Position numbers and translations under genes: made by a program. DNA of 64,000 nucleotides from Bursaphelenchus xylophilus (taxonomy: Eukaryota; Nematoda; Chromadorea; Rhabditida; Aphelenchoididae), in contig CAJFCV020000001.1 of NCBI GenBank assembly GCA_904066235.2, forward strand, positions 4,650,001-4,714,000. The letters are read 5' to 3'. Positions within the stretch are counted from its first letter, which is position 1, and each line of letters opens with the position of its first letter. Shown piece after piece: positions 46,759-58,790 of this stretch. Under the pieces are notes generated by a model. That model saw nothing but the letters and a program-made list of their open reading frames with translations, was not told the DNA's origin and did not search any database.

Positions 46759-46843
46759 AGCGGTGTGGCCGAGTGGTTAGTGCCGTAGTCTGGGAATCAA
46801 GAGGGGGGACGCCGCACAGGTTCGATTTCCCTTTTGGGCTGAA
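46759..46843 (+). other. tRNA-like sequence 2, class II (Ser/Leu-like), probably degenerate
   Basis: The A-box TGGCCGAGTGGTTAG and B-box GGTTCGATTTCC are separated by a long region with a variable-arm-like 'gaggggggacgccgc', as in tRNA-Ser or tRNA-Leu. Acceptor and T stems pair badly, and no clean anticodon arm forms around 'tctgggaatca'. It lies in the loop of the inverted duplication. Confidence 0.4.
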
Positions 46844-47317
46844 CCAACTCTTTTTGAAGTTGAAGGTCGGCAAAATAAATTTTTGGGCCAAGACTGATTT
46901 ATTACGTCTTAGAAACTCAATAAACATAATTTTAAGCCAAAATAAAAATTGTAAACCCGTGAAAAATTAGGCGAAAAGGGGTTCATATAGGACTTTAAGT
47001 CAACTTCCGACTGAGTTTTCACCCCTAAAAACCTAAAATGGGCAGCTAAGATCTATATATTCTTGATCAGCACATTTTTTCTGATTTTTTGAGATATGTC
47101 CCGTCAAAAAGTAGGAGCCCCCATAAAAGTACTTTCCTTGTCAGAAGAAAAGGTTCCCAAAGTCTAATTGGGAATTTTGAAAAAAAGTTTGCTAGCTAGC
47201 ACGTAAGCGAATCTTAGCAGCTAATTGAAGGTGATCCTAGACCAGTTTTTTGCGCTCTTTCAAATGGTATATGTTTCAAGAAGAAACCAGGGGACGAGGT
47301 TTTGCCGAGCCCTTGTC

Positions 47318-49276
47318 AGTACTAATTTTCTAGTGTCTTGTTGGGTTTGGGAGGACAAGAAGACGATTTACGCCAGCTTGAGCAGTTATATTATCCATGA
47401 TGACTTGATGGCTAAAGTTTCATATCTGAAAATTTTGGCTTATTTTACTCGTAGAATTTGATGATTAAGCCCTTAGGTGGTCAGAACGACCGTTCTGTCC
47501 GAGCTATCACGCCAACTTCACTGATAGACAACTACCTCAAGTTCAACTATCTAACGAAATATAATCTTTTTCCGAAGCCAAGCTCCTAACTCATTTTTCT
47601 TTAGTCTTTGACCCCTTCTCATCAATCTTTGTCCCGTTTTCCCACGTAAAATTTAGTATGTATAAGATTTCAGAAGCCTCAAAAAAGTCTGCTTCTCAAA
47701 GTCTTTCTTTGTTTCTCCCGCCAAAAGTCCGCCCCAGTACGATTCCCCTCGACAGTTTTTTTGTTTTCGTATCGCTGTCTTCATAATCTTGCCTCCTCGT
47801 CTATAATTTGTTTGTTTCTCGGCTTTGGGGTCTCCATAACGACCGAAAAAATTATTTTTGGATTAATCGGGCAAGAGAGGAATCCTCTTTTTTTTGCGGG
47901 TGTTTTCGATCGGTCTGGCTAGCCGCAGGTTGACAAGGATTATAGTGGAGCGTTTGTCATGTGAGAGGGAGACCCTATGTGTGCATAGGAGCAAATATGA
48001 GCGGTTGGCACGTAAAATACGAGAATTTTCCCTGGTCTGCCATGCCTAAAGTAATATAATTGGGGTTTTGAGGGGGAAAAATTAGAGTTAAACCATGTAC
48101 AGTAAAAAACACATGCTTTGAATTCATTAATCTTCAATTTACACTCATCCTCGAGGATCTTCTCAACCCTTACCTCATAAAACGTAATATTTTGAAACAA
48201 TTTCCACCAAAATCCGTGATCTTCCCCGCAAAATTTCGAAAATCTCAACTTTCCCATGATTACTCACAAAACCCGTCAAAAAGCACTGATCTTATCTTCT
48301 TCACAGTAATTCCCCATCTTCTTTTTATTGTATTTTCCGGAAATTCCGTCACGGTGACTGATTTTCTGGACATTCTTTTTCTCTTCCTTTATTTTTGCTT
48401 GTTCGACTGAAAAATCGTGGAATTTGAGGCGGAAATTGGATGGATTTATGTAAATTACGCCTCATGAACATTATTCTTTATTTTAGAATGTGTTTCCAAG
48501 CATTTGACTTTGATTTAGGGGGGAATGGGTTGATAATTTATGGAAAATTGAGGGCTTTGGAGGAAAACTGATTTTACAGGTATTTGATGTCTAAAATAGT
48601 GATGATGGAGTGAAATGGTGTTCGAAAGCGAAAATATTGTGTGGTCTTGCTATATACTGTCCTTAAAATCGATCTGGTGTTTAAAAATACCGTTTTTGCT
48701 ACATTTTCAGTTGATCCTTCATGAATAATATAATTTTTGAAATTTTGGTACCTAATTTTGTTCTAATCAAATTGAATTTTTTTACTGCTTGTTCTTTGTG
48801 ACCAAACGGTTTACGTTGCAAAATTTTACGCTGATCTGAGGAACACCTTCTTCACACCTGACCTTATCTTCCCCATCACTCAAAGTTTGATGGATTTCTC
48901 ACACTTTTTGATGTTTTTCTGAGTAATCTCTTTTCTTCTCGAGTGTTTCAACACAAAAACAATGTTTGTCGAACAATTGTGGATTCTTACTACCTACAAA
49001 TTCATTAGAATTCGACAATTTTTTCATTGCTTTGAACCCGATCTTCGCCATTTTTTATTGGGTTATATAAATTTTTTACGTGCCCTCCAGTCGTGCCACA
49101 TTACCAGTTCGCAAAAGCGGGGCGGAATTTCGGGTCTATCAGAGTCGTGATTCCGCTCTTTTGACATTTATATTATCCATGTTTTATGCAGTCGGCTCTC
49201 TTTTCAGACGTTTTCCGTTTTGCTTCGAAACGCCCCGATCCAAAAAAATAAAAAAGTCCAGAACTCGGTGGAGGTC
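47318..49276. other. intergenic stretch upstream of the CRIB gene
   Basis: No coding gene is supported. The last few hundred bases may contain the promoter or a 5' non-coding exon of the CDC42SE-type gene. One TAAAATACG copy is at 48013. Confidence 0.4.
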
Positions 49277-50360
49277 ATGAAGAGAATGTTCGGACGTCGT
49301 AACCCTCGCTTCTGGTTCCTCAACTGCTGTGTTTCGCCTCAGTCGGAGGTAAGGTCAAACTTGGATAATTTTGAAAATTTTATGGATTTTAGTGTCTAAA
49401 ATTATGTTTCGCTTCTTTGTGAGGGTGTATTCATTTAATTTGTTGTCTAAATCTTATAATTCACCTTCATTGCTCATATTTTACCATCTCCAATAATTTT
49501 CTATTAATTTAGGTATAAAATTAATGTTTTTGAATTTCATGACTAGTATGATATTTTGACCCCCTCATTTTGCATCACGAAGAAAGCCCATGTCCTTTCA
49601 GATAGCCCGAGTGCGAATTGACCGGTCTATGATTGGAAACCCCACCAATTTTCGACATGTTGGACATCTAGGAGCAGATGATCTTGGATGTGTAAGTTAA
49701 CTACTTTCTAACCTTTCGATTGATGTGAGTCTGGTAACCAGATGGTTCCAACACCTTCTGTTTTTAGTCCACGGTATCCACGACCTCGCTACTAGGTTCC
49801 AAAGGCAGTGATGAGTTCCGAATGAACGTCCCTATCAACATTCGAGCCAATGATATCCCCATTCAAGGTGAGTTTTTTACGGCTTTTTTTAAAAATCTTT
49901 ACCGTATACTGGACCTAAACACAGTACCCACAAGCTTTTTGACAGCAGATTTATGACTGTTTTTATCTTGTGCTTGTTATCAGATGTTGTGAAATGACAA
50001 GTTATTGATATTTTTGGCTCATTTTTTGCGGGATTGTAAAAGGCATGTGAGTGGACTGTCAAAAACATTGTAATCATACCAAAAGTACTTGTTATCAGCG
50101 AAAAAATACAAGAGGAAATCGGATTTTGGCAAAAAATAGGTGTGCCTGCACAGTGCGCTGATGTGAAGGGTAAAATTGAAGGGATTTGGGAATAAGAAAT
50201 TTTATGAATTGTTGGGTGATTGAATTTTATTTATTTTTTCTTCCAGGTTCAGCCTAATCCACACCGATTCGGACTTGGTGACATTCATTCCCTCCCTGAT
50301 CGATCCAGTATAACTTTGAAAATGTACCGTGATCCCTCCGGTTCCCGCTTCCTTATATAA
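49277..50360 (+). CDS. CDC42 small effector-like protein (CRIB motif)
   Basis: Four exons (49277-49348, 49602-49691, 49769-49867, 50247-50360) give 124 aa. The N-terminus has WFLNCCVSPQSE, with the paired cysteines that are palmitoylated in the vertebrate CDC42SE/SPEC proteins. The CRIB motif follows (RIDRSMIGNPTNFRHVGHLG), carrying the I-x-x-P-x-x-F-x-H-x-x-H-x-G consensus. The C-terminal half is Ser-rich and not conserved with SPEC. CDC42SE proteins bind GTP-CDC42 at the plasma membrane and affect actin organisation. Human CDC42SE1/2 are about 80 aa, so this one has a longer tail. An alternative start three codons downstream (49286) would also keep the cysteines. Confidence 0.88.
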
Positions 50361-52608
50361 ATATTGTAATTACAGTCTATATGCGGTAGAATTCAACCTT
50401 TTTCCTGCAGTGTTTTATTCGTAATCCGGGTCGCTTTTCCAGAAAACCTTTAGTTCCAGTAGAAGATTACTGTGTCGAGTTGATACGGAGTTCTGTATTG
50501 ATTTTGATGTGGTAATTATAGACGACTTTTCAATTTATTGTCCATGCTTTTTTTCCGAGTTTAATGGTAGTATTGAACTTTTATTTATAATTGATGTCTT
50601 CCATTGTTAAAGTATCCGTTTTCCCCGATATTTGGAGCTTCATTTCCAGTATGTCTCGCCCAGTACCTCTTATTTCACCTAAATTTTTGTTTCTTTGTTA
50701 TGATTTATGGTTTAATTCGATAAAATTCTTATTTATATCGGTATATTGTAGTTGATACAAAGGCCAATTTTTGATAAAACTCCTTGTGCCTTTGATTGGT
50801 GAAGGAGTGAAATACAAAGAACAATAGTTGTAAAGCCATTAGCAACCGAACTGATATTAATTTTGGACATTTTTATGATAAAGGAAACACCTGACCCATT
50901 TGGGTCATGTCTTTTCCTTGGTAAGTTGGATGGGAAAATAAAAGTTTTACAGAACCGCCTGACGTTTTTCAAGCCTGACGGACAAAAAGCTGTAGGACGT
51001 AGTACTTTTAGACTTTTTATCAATCATTTCTCCTGATAACACCTGGTTTTACGATGTTTTTGGCTGCGAAAAAGAGTTTCAAAGAAATTTCAAAGGGCTT
51101 ATCGGCGCTAAAAACGAGCGAAAATTGATGGCCTTACGTGTCGGACCTTGTGTGGGAGATGAATTGGCAAGCAACCCTAAATTTAGACTTTTTCGAACAC
51201 ATTTTACATTATCCATTAGATCAGAGAAAAATTTTATCGAAATATAGGCTTATTAGAGTAATCCCTCGAAGAACCATTGAGATCACTGATTTCCTAAAGT
51301 GGATAAAAAGCAAAAAGTAGTTCTTCCGCGAGATATTATCTTACATCCTTGTTAAATCAAGATACCGAACATTGCTTTTTTTCGAGATTTTACAGGTTTT
51401 TGACTGTTTTGCATATTGATTTGTGATCTTGTTTGTACATTTCACAGCCTAAGCTTGAGGTCATAATAATTGGGATAAAAAAGTATTGTTTCGCTGTATT
51501 CAACTGGAATGACTTTATTCCTATAAGCGTACTAATTATCTGCAAAATTAATGCAATCGTAATCCACGATCACATTCGAGTTGTTACAGTAATATAAGTT
51601 CCAAAGGAACCCCCAAAAATTCGACTGTGGGTCTTCAATAAGACCCTGTCGCTAGGTTTTACGTCTATTTTTATTTTCTCTCCGACCCCGAAAAAGAGAA
51701 CCGCGTCCGAGAATTGGGGAGGAAAAGGAGAGAGAAGGAAAGAAATGTCCGCTCTTTTCCCTCTTCTCTCGCCGCCACTTGTCTCCCACTTTTAGGCGTT
51801 CTCTCTGTGTGCGCAAGAAGTGTTGCGCACAAATGTATGTCATGCACTGACAATCCAAATGAGGTAAATTAGGCGCATTCGAGGCGTGGAAAATTAAAAA
51901 ATATTTTAAAATAAAAGTAAAGGAACCTTACTGACAAATGCAAGTTCGTTTGTCGATTTACGCCATTTTTTCGTCCCAAAGTTTCAAGTGCAATATCAGC
52001 GTCTAACACAATATAAAAAAATCTTTTAAAAATCGGCGTATCTCAGTTCTTACTGCAATTCTGAGTTGTTATGTCAATTCAGTTTTTCAATACTATTTTA
52101 TTTCAATTAGCAATAACAATATAAATTAACAAATAATTAGAATATACATATAAAATTGCTTTAGCCACAGGAGGAATTGTATTGCATCGGTTAGCGTAGT
52201 AAGACACTGGTTTTTTAACATTTGGCAAGAAACAAAACGTTGTTTTTTGGTGGTTCAAGTGAATTGTTGTGGGGGAAAAGCTCGTTTTTTGTACATTTTA
52301 GGCGAAATAATTTTTTCAAATAGTTTGACTGTACTTAGAACTGCTAGAGAGTTATCACAACCGCAGACTTTTGGACACAACTCGGATATTATTTTGGACT
52401 AGACACCTATTTTGTGAAAAAATACATTTGAAGAATAAAATAAAAAGTCGAAATACTTAGGCAGCAACTCGTCAATAGAAGCTAAAATTACTGTAGACCA
52501 CCTTTGGATATCAAATACTTGCTTATAAACCAATTCTAGACACAAAACTAGCTACTTTTTTGTCATGTGCAATATAATCGATTGTGATTGCCGCCATTTT
52601 CAACCATC
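50361..52608. other. intergenic region between convergent genes
   Basis: No gene is supported. A 9-bp hairpin (TGTGCGCAA / TTGCGCACA, 6-nt loop) is at 51808-51831 in a locally GC-richer stretch. I see no transposon ends here. Confidence 0.4.
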
Positions 52609-55204
52609 TCACATTGGAATTAGTGGTCTTCTCGACGATTTTGTGGGTAAATAGTACTCTTCATCGTCTGAGCTCGATTGATTTGGTCGATTTGGGCGTT
52701 TCATCAGTTCGGAGGCCAAGTGTTGGAAACGAGCGCGATTTTCTTGACGTTCCTAGAAATTGTAAAATATGACCCAAAAAACATAATGCAAAACACGCAC
52801 AATACCACTGTTTCCCTTACTGAACATATTCTTACCTGATAAGTGACCCTTCTCACAAAAAGTGGCTTCACAATTCTTTCGTTCAGTCTGGTAAAGAAAT
52901 TATCGGCTGTCGCGTCACTTTTATATCCATCTGAGTCCTCGCATTCCGTTGTGAACTCGGACTGATCCATCAGAGCCATCTCATTCGTCTTGGACAACAC
53001 CACTTTGTTCACCTTCTTTTTCTTTTCCACCCGTTGTTTTCTCGACTTCTTCTTTGCTCTCAAGACCTGTTCTTCAGGATAGAATTTGTTCAAGAACTTG
53101 ATAAATGGTAATGCGCTTCCTCCCATAAAGACTACAGTAAAAAGTACTATGAATAAAGTCGACGTTAAGATCATTCGCTTCGTTTCCGGGTCATCCAACT
53201 GCATATGAAGGGCTAGAGCAAACGCCACGGCTCCTCGCATCCCACTGAACCACATGATCATTTGATTCTTCATCGAGATTCGTCGACTCGAACATTTGTT
53301 TACCACATACGATATGGGGAAGATACTGGCGGCTCGGCTCACGAACAGAAGGATCTAAACTTCGAATAAAACTCAAAATAAAGCGTGACATACCACACTC
53401 CACACCATGAAGATAGGTTGGAATACTAATTTGATTGTGAACAAGGCCAGACCGAGATATGCAAAAGTCGAAGTTTCGGCGACAAAGGATAAGGTCCGGA
53501 AAGTCTGTTGCATGGTGAGCTGTGTGATCGGCGAGATGTTGAAGTGTGTGTATTGGGACATGGTGATTGCGCAGAATAAAATTGCCATAATTCCTGGAAA
53601 ATATTGAAAATTTTTTGAAATTAAAATTTGAATAATCAAATCCGTTAAAATTAAAAAATGCTATACCAGAAAGTGAGAGGGCCTCAGCCATGCCGTATGG
53701 AAGGTAGGCAAAGACGATGAGGAGGGCCAATTCGAGGGAGGGAGTTCGACGAAGATGGACGTGTTTGAAGAGCTGAAAATTGGGGGTAAAATAACCATCA
53801 TAAAGCTCCCTAATCCCATTCCAGCCCCTTCATACCAAAGCCGAAATAAATCCAACCGCTGCTCCCAACAATGCCGATATGAAGAACATGCTCATGAATC
53901 TCAAGAAAGCATAGTTTGCCATATCCATCGACGAGAGTTCAGCCAAATGAGGGCTATTCATTTCTAGAGCAGTTGAAGCCAAAACAATCGCAACGGCATC
54001 GTTCAACATCGACTCTCCAAAGGCCAGCATGTATAGTTGGGCATCAACTTTGAGGGCCTGGAAAATGGCCAAGGTGATAACGGGGTCCACTGCGGATATC
54101 ATTGATCCAAAAGCAAAGCTTTCAACTGCGGTCAGTTTGTAGATCACTCCCATCTGAAAGAAAATGAAGTCAAAACCGTCAATTTATACTGTGCTTGATT
54201 TTGGGTACCTAAACATCAAAAAAAATGCAAATAAACTTACATATCCCAAGAACCAGACTCCAAATCCCATGACAAATGCGGACAAAGCCGTGCCAATAAT
54301 AGCAAACGACAAAATCGGGACAATATTTGCAAAGAAGTTGCCCTTATTTAGATTATAACCACTTTCAAAGATGATTGGAGGTAAAAGAACCAAAAAGAAG
54401 AAGTTCGGGTTGAAAGTCTCCACTTCCCGCCAATCCCATTTACTATACGACAAGAGAAATCCAATAGCAGCTCCAAGCAGTACAATTGCCAAACTCTCTG
54501 GCATATAGTGGAATTCAGTGACGATGATAACATGGACAAGAAGCGTGGCCAAAACGATGACAAAGAGGATGAAAAAGATGGCCAGCCCATCCTTCTTCTC
54601 TTCTGATTGGGTCGCGGCTTCTTCTATGATCGGGACCTTGCTCGTTTCATTGGTCAAACTGAAAAGAAACGGGGTTTTTTTGGAGGATCGTCTAGTACAA
54701 TAGAATAATATGACAAAAACAAAAAATGACTTACGACTCGCTGAGGTTATGAAGTTGCATGGCTACCGGATCCAGGATTGTGAGCTTTTCCTCATTCTCA
54801 TGTTTCCTTTCTTCATCGGCCTTCTGTTTCGCGATCTGATCATCTGATGGAGTTGTTGCATCCATTGTGACATTTGAGGTCATACCTTGAGCCACGGCAG
54901 TTCCATTTCCTCTTTTAGCTCCACTACCACTGCTTACAACGGGATTTCCTCTTCTATTTACAACATTATATCGCACTTCCTTGCCTTGCCCATTTTTAAA
55001 ATTTGGGTTCGCAATGGCTTCAATTGGTCGACCTGCTATTCCCGGCCTTCGTGTTACTAAACTCGGGTCGTACTTTTCGGTAGGAACGGTTAAAATTGTC
55101 TTGGAGACAGTGTCAAATCCAGTGCTATTGAGGATGACCAGAACAAAAGTTGATGCCACCAAAATCCCAAGCAAAATGATGGACGAGACTCCATCCCATC
55201 GCAT
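52609..55204 (-). CDS. nhx-8: Na+/H+ exchanger, NHE8 (SLC9A8) type
   Basis: Seven exons on the minus strand (55204-54735, 54658-54241, 54153-53836, 53772-53667, 53593-53394, 53354-52836, 52752-52609) give 724 aa. An N-terminal hydrophobic segment ([20 protein letters not shown]) leads into a 130-residue hydrophilic region, then about 12 membrane segments. The exchanger core has [12 protein letters not shown] (about 248-259), the inhibitor-site region of NHEs; [10 protein letters not shown]; and the ion-binding Asn-Asp in [14 protein letters not shown] (Asp about 348). [38 protein letters not shown] and [17 protein letters not shown] match NHE8 closely. NHE8 exchangers act in the Golgi, endosomes and apical membranes. 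The cytoplasmic tail is lysine-rich and ends at P-M-stop. The start is the first ATG after an upstream in-frame TTG. Confidence 0.94.
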
Positions 55205-56029
55205 CGTGGACAATATTTGGCCGATGTTTTAGTAGGTCACATTCGTTTTAGCCTCATGAACCTAGAACATACAAAAATTAAATTGTCCATGAGCGAAAGG
55301 AATAAAAAATCTCGTTTATGCGCAAAATACTGTGACAATTCAAAGATGACGCAAATTCTAAAAAAATCCGCACCCCTTAACGACGAGAATATATTAGCAT
55401 CCATAAAATTCGCGATCCTAATAAAGGCATTAAAAAGCAAAAAAACAAATTGAAACCACCCAGAAACTGGCGGCCACCCTTTCCCTCCCAAAAACACATT
55501 AAAATTCCGCCTAACAAAGCTCCCTGAATCACGAATAGCACCTTAGTTTACATAATAACCATTCCCTTTCCAATCGGCCAACATTAGACACAGGCTTTGA
55601 TATTGCACATGACAAAAGAATACAACAATAAAAATTTCCAAAAATTAGTAAGAACCCTCGGAATCCAGTCACAAACACCGCCCCTCTCTGCCACGGACAG
55701 CTTCACGGCGAACATGATGTTCTTCGTCACTTTTCATCGATCAAATCAGAAATTAAACAGGCTACTCCCCCCATTAAACAAACTCTTGCCCTGCGGCATT
55801 TCCAACGAAAAGACATCAAAGAATGATATTATCGCTGCAACGGACTCGACGAGCAGCACTTGAACCACTTGCTCCGTATTTTTTCTACGAATTTTTCCCG
55901 AAGAAGGCGTATAAACAGAATGCCAAGAAGTCTTTGCGTTCCTTGTTTGTCGTGGTGGGACGGGAAATGTTCTCACTGGAAGATGTTTTTTCTCGGTAAA
56001 AAAATTCGAACGGTCGGCAATCGACCGAG

Positions 56030-56968
56030 ATGGACTTGAATGCCTTGAACGACTCGAAGCTGAGCGATTTTTCGAGGAATAAGGAGAACTGGGTGTAAGT
56101 TTTGAATGTTTTCTTTTCTATCTTGTTTTCGACCGGGTTTCTCTATTTTACGCTCAATTTTACAGGATTGATGAAGACTCCACGCAGTGTTTCCATTATT
56201 ATCACGCACAGAACATAGACATTACCCAGAATCCGCGAGTAGCTCGACGGCAATGGTCTTATCATGGAATGTGTTTTAGTGCAAATCCAATTGAGCCCCT
56301 AAGGCCGTTTTTGATTCACATCGATGAAGTAGAGTTCTGCTGGACTGGACACTTGCGATTAGGAGTCACCACCGTTGATCCAGCCACTCGGCCAATACTG
56401 GATTCTCAGTGGGTTAATTTTTATGATTGTTTTTATGTTTAGGTACCTATTTAATTCAAAAAATTGCCGTGTTTGTTGTCTTTGACATTGGAAGGGAATT
56501 ACTCCAATTAAATTAAAATACGTGCTATTCCAGACCTTTCACATCGAAAACCGCGCTTGTTGCCTTTCCTCAGCTCTCTTCAACAGTCCACGCCGGTGAT
56601 GTTGTTGGTGTATATTATGAAATCGTCGAAAACAACTGTATTCAGCTGCATGTCCTTGTCAACGACAAAGATTTTTGTTCCGACCAACTTCTACCGCTCC
56701 AAGCGTCCAATGATAAGGTCTTTGCTGTCGTTGATATATTTGGAATGACCAAAAGAATAACTTTCATCCCCATGAAAAAGACTGGTAAGTTGGAATCAAA
56801 GTTTGAATTTATTTTTTGGTTTTAGTACGATCTCTCTCTTCGATATGTGAAAAGGCAATTGTGGCTTCGCTGGGCAAGGACAAGTCCCTAGAAAACCTAC
56901 CATTACCCATGACAATCAAGTCTAGCATTGCTTCTCTTCGTTCCAAACGTCGTATGATTCCAGTATAA
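56030..56968 (+). CDS. Neuralized-homology-repeat protein with SOCS-box-like C-terminus (NEURL2/Ozz type)
   Basis: Four exons (56030-56094, 56166-56408, 56534-56784, 56826-56968) give 233 aa. The NHR domain spans about 25-180: CFHYYHAQNIDI, RRQWSYHGMCFSANPIEPLR, FLIHIDEVEFCWTGHLRLGV and TTVDPATRP are its standard blocks. The C-terminal SICEKAIVASLGKDKSLENL then PLPMTIKSSI follows the SOCS-box pattern (a BC-box-like helix, then L-P-L-P-x-x-I/L-K). One NHR plus a SOCS box is the layout of NEURL2 (Ozz), a substrate receptor of Cullin-5/Elongin BC ubiquitin ligases in vertebrate muscle. Tail: RSKRRMIPV. It is divergent from the exchanger gene. Confidence 0.85.
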
Positions 56969-57944
56969 TATTGAGGAATAGTATGTTTGTCTCATTTTGT
57001 ACAGAATTTTGCCACAATTTTATTAACAATTTTTACAAATGAAATAAAAGCTCTATTTGATTTTACAGGAGTATTTTTGGATGTGTTGGGTGTTACAATA
57101 GAGTTAAGTTGTAGAAGTTTTATTGTTTTGGTTCTGGAAGTGGAGAAGTGGTTTTGAAAGACTTAAAAGACGTTTATTTGATATCAGAATAATTTTGAAT
57201 TTTTCTTGTTTGGCTTGAGTTTGAAAGTGCCGTTTTAATTGGCTTATCTGATGGTGAACATAAGATCTAAAAGAGAATTATTTGGTCGCGGAACAAGGTT
57301 TTCAAATATAATATAATATATGGTCAATTTTAAATGGACTCTATACAACCATTTTTTTGGCTATGCCAGAAAAGCGCATTGATGGAAATTATCTGTTTTG
57401 TTTTGTCAGCGTTTTAAGTCAGCCTGCGCAACAAAATCAAGCAAAATTCTGCTTAAGATTTTCTGTCTACTCTTTGTCTGTAATGGCAGAGACGAAAGGT
57501 ACTTTTACGACATTTCTCAGTTGTGTGGAATCGACTTAATGCGAGGGAAAAGAGCCTCTTTTTCTCTTTCTTTTTTTCGCAAAGTGGGGCTTTTTCATCA
57601 GATCTTTTCTTATTTATAATAATTTGAATGCCTTTTTGGGCGTTGGTTTATTTGTCCCGTAAACTCTGAAATTAAGGGAATCTTAAATTGGCTTTATTTG
57701 AAACGTTAGAAATCGGTGGCTTCGCGAATCACATGTGTCTAGACTCCGACGAGCTCGGTCTTAGAGGAGCTTTATTTGATTTTCGATATTTTAAAAGAAG
57801 TTTGAGGGGCTATATGGGTTTAAGGCTATTTCTTTATAAAAATTTTCTTTGCCTAGAATTAATTAATTTATATCTTTTTCAGTAAAAGATAACTTTGTCT
57901 TTATGTCCATAGACATAATTTATTGTGCCGTATGTTTCGATATA
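56969..57944. other. 3' region and intergenic stretch
   Basis: An AATAAA at about 57042 is the probable poly(A) signal of the Neuralized-domain gene. Short open frames at 57357-57885 have no recognisable features. Confidence 0.4.
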
Positions 57945-58083
57945 CCAGTCTGTCGGGAAAATAGTGGCGTCGCGCCTTGAAATGACACTTCATTGCCGCA
58001 GCCTGAAATTAGGTGCGCGAGTGCATCCTTGTTTTGACGAGGCAAAACATCTTGATGCGATGACTATTTTCCCGACAGACTGA
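57945..58083. mobile_element. 139-bp MITE, TCAGTCTGTCGGG family, second copy
   Basis: It begins CCAGTCTGTCGGGAAAATA and ends TATTTTCCCGACAGACTGA, flanked by TA (57943-57944, 58084-58085). The ends match the 13805-13959 element at all but the first base, but the interiors differ in sequence. Confidence 0.82.
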
Positions 58084-58221
58084 TATTTACGGGCAAAATT
58101 ATCGCTAATTCAGCGAAACAGCCTTAAAGCTTGACAACGGGAGCTTCTTGATTAGAAATCTGTTTAATCAAAGTATAATCTACGCGCATATGTTCTCTTG
58201 CAATCGAGTTTACGGCAGCAC

Positions 58222-58729
58222 GACATTTCCGGAATAGGGACACTTCCGGAACGGTAAATAATACGTTAAACAATGATACCCCCCACCTGGTTTCAACATT
58301 AAATTGTAGTTCTAGCATCAGCGTTTAATTATAAACGCGTTTTTATACCCGCACCTGAAATTTTGGATCAAGGTTGATGATGTTGTTCATGGTTAACCTC
58401 CTACCAAGAGCCCCGAGTGGCTTCGATAAGAGCTGTAAACGATGCTGTCGGTAGTAGTTATTGCACTGATAAGCTCGCCTAACTCTAGAAACACTCACTT
58501 CATTTTTACACCCCGAAAACAAGGTTAAAATGCAAGTTTTAGCTTAAAAACGGTGTAAATTCGATTTCATGTCTAACAAAGTGTCAGATCATAGTCTAAA
58601 ATTGTGTTAGCAACATTCAATACCTAACGCTTACACTATTGGCAATCAATTGAAGTGCGAAAAAAACGGGAAGGTCGTTGTTTAGCAAGATATTCACCAT
58701 TCCGGAAGTGTCCAAATTCCGGAAATGTC
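58222..58729. repeat. inverted repeat pair, ATTTCCGGAA type
   Basis: The left arm at 58222-58253 (GACATTTCCGGAATAGGGAC then 'acttccggaacg') is mirrored at 58698-58729 with three or four mismatches. The arms are 444 nt apart. This may be a decayed TIR element just upstream of the nucleotidyltransferase gene. No clear target duplication is visible. Confidence 0.5.
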
Positions 58730-58790
58730 TTGACGCGGAGTTTACATCATAAAAACAATATTTTTTCATTTAGTGTAGATATAAGTTATT

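Larger units (their letters stand above)
45824..47317. repeat. nested inverted duplication carrying tRNA-like sequences
   Basis: Two pairs of inverted arms are nested. The outer arms, 45824-45960 and 47185-47317, match at about 90% or better; they contain 'ggctcggcaaaacctcgtcc' and its complement. The inner arms, 46550-46674 and 47017-47142, contain 'gactcctactttttgacggg'-type sequence (exactly 'ggctcctactttttgacggg') and its complement. The spacer between outer and inner arm is about 590 nt on the left but about 42 nt on the right, so the left side has gained or the right side has lost about 550 nt. tRNA-like units lie in the left spacer (46032) and in the central loop (46759). No protein is encoded. 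Confidence 0.8.

Noticed and set aside
46032..46843. Two functional tRNA genes
   Set aside because: A and B boxes are present but acceptor, T and anticodon stems do not pair; treated as tRNA-derived sequence.
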